Shown here: piece by piece, positions 10,062 to 19,609 of the stretch | Layout of the letters: each line of letters starts with the position of its first letter | How positions within the stretch are numbered: the first letter of the stretch is position 1 | Position numbers and translations under genes: made by a program | Assembly: GCF_001653235.2 (NCBI RefSeq) | Contig: NW_019154066.1 | Span: 1-33,260 of the forward strand | Length of the DNA: 33,260 nt | Direction: 5' to 3' | Source of the DNA: Pochonia chlamydosporia 170 | Taxonomy: Eukaryota; Ascomycota; Sordariomycetes; Hypocreales; Clavicipitaceae | Notes under the pieces: generated by a model | What the model saw: only the letters and a program-made list of their open reading frames with translations | Told to the model about the DNA's origin: nothing | The model's database searches: none

Positions 10062-10569
10062 TGTCAGAAGTACGGTGTGGATCTTTCACAAATGGCGTCC
10101 CTATAAGGAACAGTGGGTGTGGCGGCATTCATTGAGTGTATTCAGTGTTGTCTGTTCTGATTTCTGTTCTTCTCCTTTTACGCGGTTAAGCGTGTCGCTT
10201 GCGACACTGTTAGGTTTACGATGCCTCCTCACTTGGGTAACAAAAGGTTTAATTGATGAATTATTGAATTATTCCCCCAAAGGCTGATTATTCTCTTGTT
10301 CTTCTTCGTCAATTTCCTGTGTGCGGGGAAGTCCTTTGCTACCTTTCGTCCAGACAGCCACAGGCCACAGTATGAATTTGCGCCGCTTTAGTCGCATATC
10401 CCGCCAATCTAACAGTGTCGCTCGCGACATGCCTTAAATGCGTAAAAAGGAGAGAAGACGAACGCAAGAACAATCAGAGACAACAATTAATACATTGGGC
10501 TAATGCCTACACACCCATTGAGTTTACAGTGACGCCGTTTGTGAACGTATCCACACCGTACTTCTGACA
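10062..10569. mobile_element. Non-autonomous fold-back element (MITE-like) with long TIRs
   Basis: The first 21 bp (TGTCAGAAGTACGGTGTGGA...) are repeated exactly, in reverse complement, at 10549-10569. Imperfect inverted similarity continues inward for about 160 bp on each side. Shared anchors, in order, are TTCACAAA.GGCGTC, GGGTGTG, GGCATT, TTGTTGTCT, CTCCTTTT(T)ACGC and GTGTCGC..GCGACACTGTTAG. Only about 180 bp of unique DNA is left in the centre, and no protein is encoded. No target duplication is clear (left flank ACGTAGC, right flank ATAGGTT), so the superfamily stays open. Confidence 0.7.
10192..10207. repeat. Hairpin GTGTCGC-TT-GCGACAC in left arm of fold-back element
   Basis: A perfect 7-bp stem with a 2-nt loop. 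The corresponding site of the right arm (about 10415-10429) holds GTCGC-TC-GCGAC, still able to pair although the flanking base pair has changed. Confidence 0.6.
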
Positions 10570-11483
10570 ATAGGTTATCATGTGGATTTAACGGGACCTT
10601 GCCAAATGTGGGGTGGTGTCAAGGTGGGTACAGCCTTGGCAAGGATCGCTTATCTTTAGGCCCTGGCGAGCGAACAAGAGTGCTCCCTTCGATGACCTCA
10701 CTGGGGTAAGATTACCAGCCCCCCGTGGTGGTGGGAAATTGGGGCCTCCTTGGCCGAAACCCTCGACGTGAAATTGGAGGAAGCATACGAATCAGGTCAC
10801 CGCCGTGTCTCCCACCACTTCACTCATATCCCTGCCCCCACCTACCCAGCACCACAGCTTCTTCTACATCATCTGCAGCACAGGCAGAGGCTCATGTGGT
10901 GACGACTCATGAAGCTACAGAGCCGGGGTCATGGGACTCTGTCGGCTTGTAATGGCCAGTGGTGATGATGTTGGCGTGCGGGAGAGTGTGACTGGTAGAG
11001 TTCTGGAAGCCGGAATAGAAAACGGCGGATGGTTCTAGAATTCACATTGGCCCAGAAGAGAGACTCAAAATTCCCTCGCTATTGACAGTATTAAGTGTTG
11101 TCCTATGTACATTGCCTCCACATCCTTTAGTCGGCCTTGATCCGAGTACATCCAAACAAAAATGTAACATATATTGGGAAGAGACAGATTACAGTACGTA
11201 CGCATTAGGTAGCCTTGGCAATCGTAACGTCGTCATCGCTGTGTTGCCAGATGGTGAATAAGGAATGTCTTCCCGGCGTAGCGACGAAGAGGCTGCACAG
11301 CTTGGCTATGGATTCATTCCTCTGTCTCTTTGACCAGGAAATCAATATCATCTTGTTCATTCATTGGCAAGCCGGCAGTATTAGGCGGAGTAATTTCGGA
11401 CGATTGCATTGGCCATCGGATGCAGTAATAGCAGTTGACTATGTGATATACAAAAGGGCGAATCATGTGTCGCGGGGTAAAAC
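10570..11483. other. Spacer, no gene recognised
   Basis: Short frames here lack motifs or clear codon structure on both strands. No transposon end is recognised until the LTR at 11484. Confidence 0.35.
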
Positions 11484-11699
11484 TGTCGGATAAAGCTGCC
11501 TCTGTTGATTGAAACTCACAAGCATTTTTGCCATCTGGGTGGCAAGTGGCAACAGTAGTCGTAACACTGCTGCCTCAAGGCAGCAGTATTCCGAAAGTAT
11601 TAAATATCTGGAGATTCCGCTGTGAAGTGGAGGAGAGGACAAGAAAATCAGGAATATTATCAAGAAAGCTTAGTTAACAATGAGTCTCATAACGTGACA
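11484..11699 (+). mobile_element. Degenerate solo LTR (copy 1)
   Basis: It begins TGTCGGATAAAGCTGCCTC and ends AACAATGAGTCTCATAACG plus TGACA, so it has the TG...CA ends of an LTR. Both ends match the 20319-20561 copy, while the middle is strongly diverged. There is no 5-bp target duplication (AAAAC against AAGAA) and no adjacent gag or pol. It is an old solo LTR or LTR fragment. Confidence 0.55.
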
Positions 11700-12711
11700 A
11701 AGAACGATTATAGCGGGGTCAGTTCTCATAGCGCTACGATGGATGGACTTATGTCCACAATGGAGCCTGCCTGTCTGTAGTGGGGTAGATTTTAGACATG
11801 TTTCCACAGTTACGTAGTGGAAGTGTCGCATATATGGCCTACCCTGAATCGAAACACCTCATGTAAGGTTTGAGGAAGCATGAGGCAACCAGAACAAACT
11901 GCTGGACGACATAAGGCCGTCTAACTTATCTCCAACCTCTAGATGAACTTCAGCAGCATTCCCCAGAGTGGCTGCGTTCTTGGAGGAGGTTGGAATAAAC
12001 AGGCAGCTCTGTGATGCATAAATAGCCACGTCCGAACCGCACAAGTTCACGGACTCTTTTGTTCTTTAGATAATTCTCACTCAATACAATTGGCACCTCC
12101 GCTGTCGTCAAACTCAATCTCATGTGACCCCACAAATTGTCTGACAAATTGCCATCCTAAAACCACACTCTGTCGCCGCCTTTCTCGATATAAGAACTGT
12201 CCTTCTCCGCAAGAACCTCCCCGTGTTTCTTCTCTCCTTCGTCGTACGCGGTCCAGGAACTCTAAGCTGCCTGGTTTCTGGTTGGTTGCCCTCGAACATC
12301 ACATCAACCTAACGAAAGTGCCTAACGCTAAATGTACACTGAGCTTTTCATAGAACTACCCCATTGCCGCAGCGACAGGATTGTGCAGCACTGGCATATC
12401 CGGCCGTTGCGTTCGTGCTATTACTCTATTTTCTTTTAGTTAACTGGAATGGCCGTCTCTGAGAAGATAGCGTGGGGGCTCACGGCAAAGCTCTTATTGC
12501 TGGTTGCCAGCTTCCTATACCATGACGAGCAGAGTTTATGATCTAACAGAGTATCTTCGACATGTCTTTATTCGGAAGACAATGACTAATAATACTAGTA
12601 TGGATATAGCAACGAGAGTAATAGCGGTATATTTGATGGCAGGCTCTGAATAATTCATCGCGATTGCCGCTGGTCGTATGGAATACTGGAGTGTTTATTG
12701 ATGCTTTGTCT
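11700..12711. other. Spacer, no gene recognised
   Basis: Two overlapping minus-strand frames at 11859-12147 have somewhat protein-like composition, but neither holds a domain I recognise. Otherwise nothing is seen. Confidence 0.3.
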
Positions 12712-12749
12712 AGTGAGTGACAATTATTCTGTCAAGTGAGTGACAATTA
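12712..12749 (+). repeat. Short direct repeat AGTGAGTGACAATTA x2
   Basis: The 15-bp unit occurs at 12712-12726 and 12735-12749, separated by 8 bp. It may be a local duplication or the footprint of an excised element. Confidence 0.6.
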
Positions 12750-12835
12750 AATTGTTGAAACGCTCAGAGCCCTCACAGCCACCACTCAGCCTCAGTAGGG
12801 AAGGGTATGGGCCTCAATTGTATCTGGGAGTCCAA

Positions 12836-13045
12836 ATAAATTGCAGTGTCTGGTAATGCCAGGACAACGAAGTCGATTCATCTTCCAATGTGATCGATAT
12901 GGGACTCCACAGCGTGGAAGGGTCGCTGGGCTTCGGAAGCGAAAATCGCGAAAGTCAGGGGTCGTCTGTGGAAGATGGTTGCCGAGGCTTGCCGGAGAAC
13001 GACTTCTAGCGGACTCTACGGCACTGCCCAAATGTGGAACAACGT
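12836..13045 (+). pseudogene. MULE transposase fragment (FAR1-type domain only)
   Basis: The sequence is clearly homologous to 23552-23735 of MULE-2. The plus-strand protein GQRSRFIFQCDRYGTPQRGR...LRKRKSRKSG parallels GHRSRYVFQCDRYGAPRPGR...IRKRKSRKSG of that element, and nucleotide similarity continues through GAACGACTTCTAGCGGACTCT. Only the central DNA-binding domain is present. No TIR, DDE core or SWIM finger flanks it. It is a third MULE copy reduced to about 200 bp. Confidence 0.7.
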
Positions 13046-13250
13046 CAACATAACCATTGTTAATCGCCCGAGCTAATGCGGTGCGGTCTCCTTCTTCTTT
13101 CGAACTTCTTGTTGCCAGCCTCACGGCCAAGTTGGGCTAGTATCCGTCGCGTGCCTCGAGCGGAGCGGTATCAGTTGATTTGGAACTCGTCTCTGTGTAG
13201 AGCACAATTTGCCCATCGTCCAAGAGCTGTGTTGGGGGGAAGGGGCCGAG
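13030..13250 (-). pseudogene. Possible ankyrin-repeat gene fragment
   Basis: On the minus strand one frame reads DGQIVLYTETSSKSTDTAPLEARDGY, a stop, then LAVRLATRSSKEEGDRTALA and RAINNGYVDVV. The pattern G-x-TAL-x-x-A-x-x-x-G-x-x-x-VV fits the ankyrin-repeat consensus. An internal stop and the lack of a start mark it as a remnant, abutting the MULE fragment on the opposite strand. One repeat is weak evidence, so the family call is tentative. Confidence 0.35.
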
Positions 13251-13339
13251 TCTGGTTGTTCAAACAGTCGTCGATGTGGAACTTGCAGAGAGAGTCTAAC
13301 CAAAATTCTACGGGTTTGATAGGTCGGAAAATCACCCTC

Positions 13340-14005
13340 TGACGGCGTTACTTCGAAATACCTTCGTAACTTAGGGTGGCCGTCCCGTCACGGCGTCACT
13401 CCTCTTCGGGGCTGAGCTTGTGATAGCGTTGCGTACCTAACTTTAATCTCAAGGGTCCAAAGCACGAAGGAAGCTTGACCCACATATGTAAATGGCAATT
13501 GACCGCAAGTCGACCACGAAGCCAATCCACAGCCAGTCACAAAACATGGGTGTCCAGTCCCGTCCCCCAAGGCCGTGCTGGATTGCCAGACCCATGGAAC
13601 AATGCTTTTTCGCCATTCTGCTGAAACCGTCACTGCCTCGTTTTGGATGGTAGGCTAAGCGGCAAGACTCCATTTGCAACCATTAGCTCCACGACAGTGA
13701 TGACTTTGATCGAAAGACATAATCGTTTTATATTTTGGCGGCCTTTTCATATACGTCCGTTTTGGAGGACAGTTATTAGCCACATTGGGTGAGCTTATCC
13801 GTCTCTATGCAGCCTGTCATTTATGCAGCCTAGTTGAAATCACGGTGTCAGTATTTCTGCGACGGACACTTACCGAAGATGATAATCCGTGATGTGGCTT
13901 ATGTATAACATGGGTGCATAGCGGGGTAGCCAACATACCGAAGTAGCCACGAACCACCAAAATGGCACTCTCCGTTTTCAATGACCTCGTGCTCCGCAAA
14001 AAAAT
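13340..14005. other. Spacer left of the Fot1-like relic
   Basis: No gene is recognised. The left end of the Fot1/pogo element should lie here, but I could not identify a terminal repeat because the right end is missing for comparison. Confidence 0.35.
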
Positions 14006-15000
14006 ATGGATTCACCCGATAAAGAGAGTCAAGTAATCTTAGCTTGCCAGGCTATTCAGAAAACACCAAAACTAAGCGTCCGAGAAGCTGCAAGGATCTA
14101 TATGGTTGACCGAGGCACTATCACAAAGCGCCTAAGAGGAATAACTGCACGATGCGATACTGTAGCTAATTCTCGAATACTTACAAATCTAGAAGAATCT
14201 ACAATCGTTGAATACATCCTTGACCTGGATTCGCGGTCATTTCCTCCTCGGCTTAGTAGTGTGCGAGAAATGGCCAATCGACTGCTCGCGGATCGCGACG
14301 CGAATCCAGTGGGACCACAATTGGCTTCAAACTTCGTTAAGCGCCAACAAGAGCTCTCCACGCGTTTTACGCGTCGATATGACTACCAGAGAGCCTTATG
14401 CGAAGATCCGAAGATAATTGGGCCTTAGTTTAAGCTTGTGCGCAACACAATTGCAAAATACGGCATACACGATGACAATATCCATAACTTTAATGAGACT
14501 GGCTTTATAATGGGTATGATCTCAACCACAATGGTCGTTACAAGCTCAGAAAGACGCAGCAAGCCAAGTTTAGCTCAGCCAGGTGATAGAGAATAGGTTT
14601 CGGTAATCCAATCCATTAATTCACGAGGCGAGTCTATCCCGCCATTTATCATAGTTGCGGGATAATATCACCTCTTAAACTAGTATGAAGATAGCGCGCT
14701 ACCGAAGGATTGGGTCATCTCCACAACTTATAACGGCTGGACCACAAATGAGAAAGCTGTAGATTGGATCCAGCACTTTGATAGGCATACTAAGCCCAAA
14801 ACTCGTGGTACATATCGTCTTCTTATCCTAGATGGGCATGAGGGCCACTACTCAATAGAATTTGAGCTATATTGCAAAGATCAGAAGATTATCACAATCT
14901 GTATGCCGTCCCACTCATCCCACATACTTCAGCCATTAGATGTTGGCTGTTTTAGGCCGCTGAAAAAGGCGTATGGCAAAGAAATTGAAGGACTCATGAG
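14006..15000 (+). pseudogene. Fot1/pogo (Tc1-mariner superfamily) transposase, RIP-damaged and truncated
   Basis: A single plus-strand frame from ATG 14006 shows a psq-type helix-turn-helix (KLSVREAARIYMVDRGTITK), a CENP-B-like HTH, and the DDE_1 core with LILDGHEGHYS and PSHSSHILQPLDVGCF. It contains no frameshift but four in-frame stops: TAG 14426, TAG 14594, TAA 14663 and TAG 14681. Each is explained by Trp TGG to TAG or Gln CAA to TAA. The first catalytic block reads NFNETGF instead of the family's NFDETGF, a GAT to AAT change at 14492. All five are C-to-T changes at CpA on one strand or the other, the preferred RIP context. Coding similarity ends at about 15000, where a hAT end begins. 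Confidence 0.85.
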
Positions 15001-15278
15001 CAGTGAAACTAGTAGTTGAACTGAGTGAGTTCAGCCGCCCAACTGAGTCAGTTGGCTATATAATCAGTCCAGTTGAAGCCCATCCAGTTGAGTGAGGCTT
15101 CACTCAGTTGAGTGAGGCCTGCCACTCAGTTGAACTGCCAGTTGGACTGGATTACTATATATAGCTAGCGGCGGTACGGCCCCATCCTTTACGACAGATA
15201 TCAATATAAGCTATGTACACCTCGCTGTTGCTACCTTGCTGTCACCATGCTCTCTTTTCCTACTATAAACTATTTACA

Positions 15279-15746
15279 TTATTCTACCCTTTCCTTTCCT
15301 TTTTGTGTCTCCGCCTCTACCTCTGCTACCCATCGGTCTATCCACTCCTCATCAACCCATGCAACGTTATTTTCCCGTAGCCACGACTTCAAACACTCAA
15401 TAGCCTCTACAGCATCAATCCCAATGCGATTCCTTCGGTCGGTGATTGTAATCTTGCAACTAGAAAACAATCTTTCAACCTCGGCTGACATTGCTGGGAT
15501 TGAGAGCAAATCTAGAGCCATTTTTGAGAGATATGGATAGACCTTTTGTTGTGTGGACTCCTGCCACCATTCAAGCGGATCAAATACCTCATCCGGGTCC
15601 ATTTCCATCACTGGTTCCTTGCAGTATCTTTTGTACTCATCTATAACCTCTGGAACCTTTGTATGCTGCCGTGACCAAGTCTTGAACCGATTTTCTTTCT
15701 TCCTATCGTTCTGATGACTTTGCGAACGGGGAACTGGAAGGGGAGC
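15279..15746 (-). pseudogene. hAT-B transposase C-terminal fragment
   Basis: The minus-strand frame reads EYKRYC, PLEWWQESTQQKVYPYLSKM, then LLSIPAMSAEVERLFSSCKI, ITDRRNRIGIDAVEAIECLK and SWLRENN. This is the hAT C-terminal dimerisation domain. It is closely related to the C-terminus of hAT-D (IPAMSAEPERLFSGAKITIT) and less so to hAT-A and hAT-C. The catalytic Asp blocks and BED finger are absent. The open frame continues upstream to 15800, but there it translates the TAACCAT array, so I end the homologous part at about 15746. Confidence 0.75.
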
Positions 15747-15755
15747 ATACCTGGG

Positions 15756-15860
15756 CATATGGTTAAATATGGTTATTTGAGGTGTCGTAACCATAACCAT
15801 AAATAACCATGAGCCGGAAACTATAACTTGTTATAACCATATAACCATATTATAACCATG
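15756..15860. repeat. TAACCAT/ATGGTTA motif array
   Basis: About eight copies of the heptamer lie within about 100 bp: two as ATGGTTA (15758-15776) and about six as TAACCAT (15788-15859), some nearly in tandem. It sits where the hAT-B coding similarity ends. It resembles a hAT-type subterminal array, but of a different motif from the CAGTTGA array at 15013-15155. Confidence 0.55.
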
Positions 15861-16011
15861 ATCTCCATCATCGCAAGACATCTTTAAATCCATTGCATTT
15901 CATTTACGATCTCGTCATTAAGCTCTTCATCTTCATCCATCGTGATTGCCTCCATAGGGAGGCCCATGCCGTTGAGATTGGAAAGCCGGATATGGCCCTC
16001 TCGCAGAGACC

Positions 16012-16135
16012 CAATCAACTAAATCAACTACACGGCATCTGTCAATTTAGAGTAAGTGTAGATTAGTAATGAAACTTTGAATGTAGTGTATCAACGGACA
16101 CCTCAAATGTAGTTGATTTAAGTGTAGTTGACTTC
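16012..16135. promoter_or_regulatory. hAT-C left subterminal motif array
   Basis: ATCAACTA occurs twice almost in tandem (16013-16029). TAGTTGAT and TAGTTGAC follow at about 16111-16133. These are likely transposase-binding sites, by analogy with other hAT elements. Confidence 0.5.
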
Positions 16136-16531
16136 AGTGGATGGAGGTTTGTGGCGGCATCATCCAGAGTCGCGGCGTAGTGGGGCAGCGCATGATGGCA
16201 CTAAGTTAACGCGTCTACACGTCCACGCGCTTGCTCATACCTCTTTCCTCTTCATCTTGGTTTTCGTGCAATATAGTGGCATTATCTCTTGAGTTGATCT
16301 CATCGCGCCCGTGTCAGGGTTGGCCACAGTGACGCTAACCATCCCCTCGCATTAAAAAGTGTCAGAGACGACATATTCTAACAAATACCTCCCTCTTAGA
16401 AGGAGGTGATGTCCACTTTTGCTGGCTGGTACAACAAGTAGGGCTTCCCGAGGCTCCTCTGGTGCGAATCTACCTTCGGCTGCTCCCGTCCCCTTCCCTT
16501 CATTCACTCTTGTAGCACTCGAATCGCCTCT

Positions 16532-19027
16532 TCAATGGCCAGCTGTTTTCGCCGCGGCAGCGAGCCACGATAGCTCCCGTCTTCTGAACTCATCATCATT
16601 AAGATGGATGCCCTCGAGCTCTTTCTTCTCCTCTATGATCGAGAGAAATAACGGATCTAGGTCGTTGATAATGCCTGCCCGAAACCACGACCTCAATACC
16701 TGACACATCCCAACTGTTTGCGCCTGAAGATTGCACCGTTGGGGAACAACCATCTGCCCTGCTGCCGAGAACATCCTCTCACATTCTGCAGACATTGATT
16801 GTATTGTGACAAAGTCGAGGGCCATTCGGGAGAGACGAGGGTATTGCAGGCGCTTCTCATGCCAATACGCTATCGGATCTCGCACAGTCTTGTCAGTGCT
16901 CTCATGGCTCGATTGCCATCGTTCGTATTCGTCGCCAATCGTGTCGTCGTCCAGTAGAGGCTCTGTCTGTATGGAGTCGATACGGGACTGTTCGCAATGC
17001 TCTTCGAAGGCATTGTAGTATTGCTTCTGTCGTTTTGCAACAGGCTCGTCATTTGAGGCCACCACAATATGGAAATCTCGATAGGACTCGTCCCACACTT
17101 CTTGAACTATCCTTTTTGCAGATCTGATCCAGTCGGGCTTATGTACCCAGGCCTGCTCGAACCATCCCCATCTGTATGCCGGGTGGAGTGCGAGGGCGGT
17201 ATAATATATCGGTGTTGTGTCGAGAATAGTGTAATACTTGTCTAATTTCTCCCAGGCCATATTTATGCCGATCCTGAACTGTTCGGGGTCAGGAAAATCT
17301 TTTGCCATCGCCTTATATTTTTCGAGCTTGCCAAGCAGGAATTCAAACCCATTGATCACATCCCAAACGTTCCCATATGAACCAGTATAACCCCTCTTGC
17401 GTTTCCTGATTAAACCGTCGCCTTCTAGAGTCTTGACTGCATCTTCATAGTATCCAAGGATCGTCGCGAAGTGTTGAAGTACAGACCAATCGTTGGCCGT
17501 AAGTTGGTTCTCGTCTCTAAGGATTCGAGGCCGGACAGCCGACTTTTTCAACTGGCCAGTTCTTTTTGATGTATTCTCCTCCTCCCATTGGATTCGGAAC
17601 TTCGCGACTAGCAGTTCGAAGTACCTTCGAAGTCTCAAGGCGCGGCGGATCATATAGAGCTGGGAAAGCCAGCGCGTATCGTTATCTAGCACTACCGAGA
17701 CGGGGCTTTTTGACCGTATTTTCGGATCGTCCGATATGGATATGTCGTACTCTTGAAGTTCTTTCAATAGGTATGTCAGTCTGTCCGATCGATTAATATC
17801 TACGACGAAATTATGGAGCTTCCCAACCGGCCCTTTCTGTCGCCAAAGTTCGTATTCGGCTTCAGACAGCGCTTCTGCACCAGAAAGTTGTTCTTCGAAC
17901 GCGTCTGTATCCTTCCCGAACAGTAGTGCCTTCGCAGACAGATTGACTATATGGCCGAAGCAGCGGCCTCGCCTTCGAGCGCCATTGAAGCCGAGCTTTT
18001 TGCCAATAGCCTCAAGTGCTGTGTCGTTGTTCTCGGCATTGTCAAGGGTAAAATACCCAATATTCTCCTCGATGCCAAAAGCCTCGATGGTATAAAGGAC
18101 TTCTGTTGCAATGTTGTTCCCCGAATGTCTGCGGACTTCGGGGACCCCCAGAGCGACCTTGTGGGGCTTGCTATTCTCGTCCCTGAAGAAGCACACGATA
18201 CCGTATAACGAGTGTCGATTCCGCGCCCTCCATCCGTCAAAGCTGACGTGTATTAAGCCGGGGCTCTTTCGCAGGGCTTCAATGACGCGCGCCTTGTGCT
18301 TTTTAAATTCGGAGTTGATGAGCGCGCGAACTGTGGTATCAGAGATGTTGGCGTTCGTGATCTTGACTGCAGGGTTAAGGTATTCGAAGATATCCCGGAG
18401 TCTCTCATGTTCAACAACACTAAAGGGCTGATTCGTGTCGACTATCCACTCGATCAGGAGACGTTGAAAGTGATTTCGATTAAATCCGCGTATCATAGAG
18501 TTGGCAATCGCCTGTTCTCGAGGTCTTAAAGGGTCGAGCTTCCATATATCCACAATCGATCTTGGCCTCTTGCTCCCTGGCTTCTCCTCGGCTTTCTTTT
18601 GCAAGCCGGACTTTGTCTTGTTATCTGGTGCAGATATTCCGTGATCCTTGTATAAGTGATTCAGCGCATTCTGAAGGCCAATAGCAACGAAATTCTTAGG
18701 TCTGGGGTCGTTCTTCTGAATACACGGCTTGCAGACCCATCTGCGCTCGTCGTCATGTTGTATGTCGTATCCATATTCCCAAGCCCATGAGTAGTTGTCT
18801 TTGCTTCTTTCTGACCATACCCAACCCGGAAAATGTCCCCAAAGACGCGTATCGTACTTATCAGGAGTGGGCAATGTCGTCGGCGGCGGGGAGAACGGCG
18901 TCAATGAGCTCTCGGCAGAAGAAGCAGGCGTGGAAGGCACTGGGAGTTCGAAGTCAATTGGGACATCATCGATAGAAATTGGGGACGATTCTAGGAATTC
19001 CGAAGCGCTCATGGTCATAGTAAACAT
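16532..19027 (-). CDS. hAT-C transposase (BED finger, RNase-H core, hAT dimerisation domain)
   Basis: This is an uninterrupted frame of 831 aa from ATG 19027. In-frame ATGs at 19018 and 19012 are also possible; the frame upstream has only a GTG. The nucleus-acting transposase should cut and join the hAT-C ends. A Ser/Pro-rich N-terminus (1-60) precedes a BED-like zinc finger (C99, C102, then HLYKDH near 124-129). The RNase-H fold shows VSFDGW (D264) and FTLDNAENND (D329), followed by CFGHIVNLSAKALLF (356-370). The hAT C-terminal block YPRLSRMALDF...MSAECERMFSAAG lies near 729-757. Length and domain order are complete for the superfamily. With no stop or frameshift, it is a candidate active enzyme. 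The related hAT-A copy shows how it decays. Confidence 0.92.
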   Translation of the reverse strand: MFTMTMSASEFLESSPISIDDVPIDFELPVPSTPASSAESSLTPFSPPPTTLPTPDKYDTRLWGHFPGWVWSERSKDNYSWAWEYGYDIQHDDERRWVCKPCIQKNDPRPKNFVAIGLQNALNHLYKDHGISAPDNKTKSGLQKKAEEKPGSKRPRSIVDIWKLDPLRPREQAIANSMIRGFNRNHFQRLLIEWIVDTNQPFSVVEHERLRDIFEYLNPAVKITNANISDTTVRALINSEFKKHKARVIEALRKSPGLIHVSFDGWRARNRHSLYGIVCFFRDENSKPHKVALGVPEVRRHSGNNIATEVLYTIEAFGIEENIGYFTLDNAENNDTALEAIGKKLGFNGARRRGRCFGHIVNLSAKALLFGKDTDAFEEQLSGAEALSEAEYELWRQKGPVGKLHNFVVDINRSDRLTYLLKELQEYDISISDDPKIRSKSPVSVVLDNDTRWLSQLYMIRRALRLRRYFELLVAKFRIQWEEENTSKRTGQLKKSAVRPRILRDENQLTANDWSVLQHFATILGYYEDAVKTLEGDGLIRKRKRGYTGSYGNVWDVINGFEFLLGKLEKYKAMAKDFPDPEQFRIGINMAWEKLDKYYTILDTTPIYYTALALHPAYRWGWFEQAWVHKPDWIRSAKRIVQEVWDESYRDFHIVVASNDEPVAKRQKQYYNAFEEHCEQSRIDSIQTEPLLDDDTIGDEYERWQSSHESTDKTVRDPIAYWHEKRLQYPRLSRMALDFVTIQSMSAECERMFSAAGQMVVPQRCNLQAQTVGMCQVLRSWFRAGIINDLDPLFLSIIEEKKELEGIHLNDDEFRRRELSWLAAAAKTAGH

Positions 19028-19609
19028 AAAGACATAATGTGAAAGTGTCACGGACTAACTCGTTGCCGTGCACCTGGGTTGATGGCAATGCTGATAACGC
19101 CACCAAATGAGGGTCTCACAACCAGCCCCTGAGCATTGACTGCCCAGTTAACCACCATAGTAGAGAGTCCACCCCTCGAGAACGTCTGCTCTCTCTTTTT
19201 TGTTAGCTGAATGAGCCGCGTGTCCCCTTACGGAACTTACTGGGGCCGACCGGCGACCCCTTACAGAAAAGAAGCGATGATACTTGTTGTAGATGGCCAG
19301 AAATAGGTGTTATGTGATGATCAAGCAGGTGCTAGCTAGCAGGAAGATATTTCAATAAACTAGGCATCAGCCATCGTTCCGCTACACGTCATTCAAAACA
19401 TGGCAATACGGTTCCAAGATGGGTAAAAAGATGCCGAAGTCAATCAACCAAGGATCAACAGACGCACGACGCAGTAGCGGAGGCTCTACCTTAAGGCACT
19501 TTGGTTAGAATACAAATTACGGATGTAGAATAGGGGGAGGAAGCTGACTTGTCGTCTCGCCCGCAGCCGAACCTACCCTGAAGCTAAGTTCGAGATCAAA
19601 TGTGCAGCC

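Larger units (their letters stand above)
15001..15860 (-). mobile_element. hAT-B: truncated hAT element inserted in the Fot1 relic
   Basis: At 15001 the Fot1 frame stops abruptly at CAGTGAAACTAG, a typical hAT terminus. A dense array of CAGTTGA/TCAACTG motifs follows (15013-15155), then a C-terminal hAT transposase fragment in minus orientation. The 8 bp before the end are CTCATGAG, a candidate target duplication. No second CTCATGAG or matching right TIR occurs to the right, so the 5' part of the element has been lost. The right limit, within a TAACCAT-rich array, is arbitrary. Confidence 0.6.

Noticed and set aside
10062..10569. The 508-bp unit as a Fusarium mimp-type MITE or a solo LTR
   Set aside because: It lacks the mimp-type CAGTGGGGTGC start and a TA duplication. 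The long inverted arms also do not fit an LTR.
11859..12147. Two overlapping minus-strand frames that might join into one protein
   Set aside because: Composition is mildly protein-like, but I see no motif, homologous family or splice joint. The evidence is too weak to call a gene.
17947..18240. Frames on both strands inside the hAT-C transposase
   Set aside because: They are shadows of the long minus-strand frame, whose domain order is complete.
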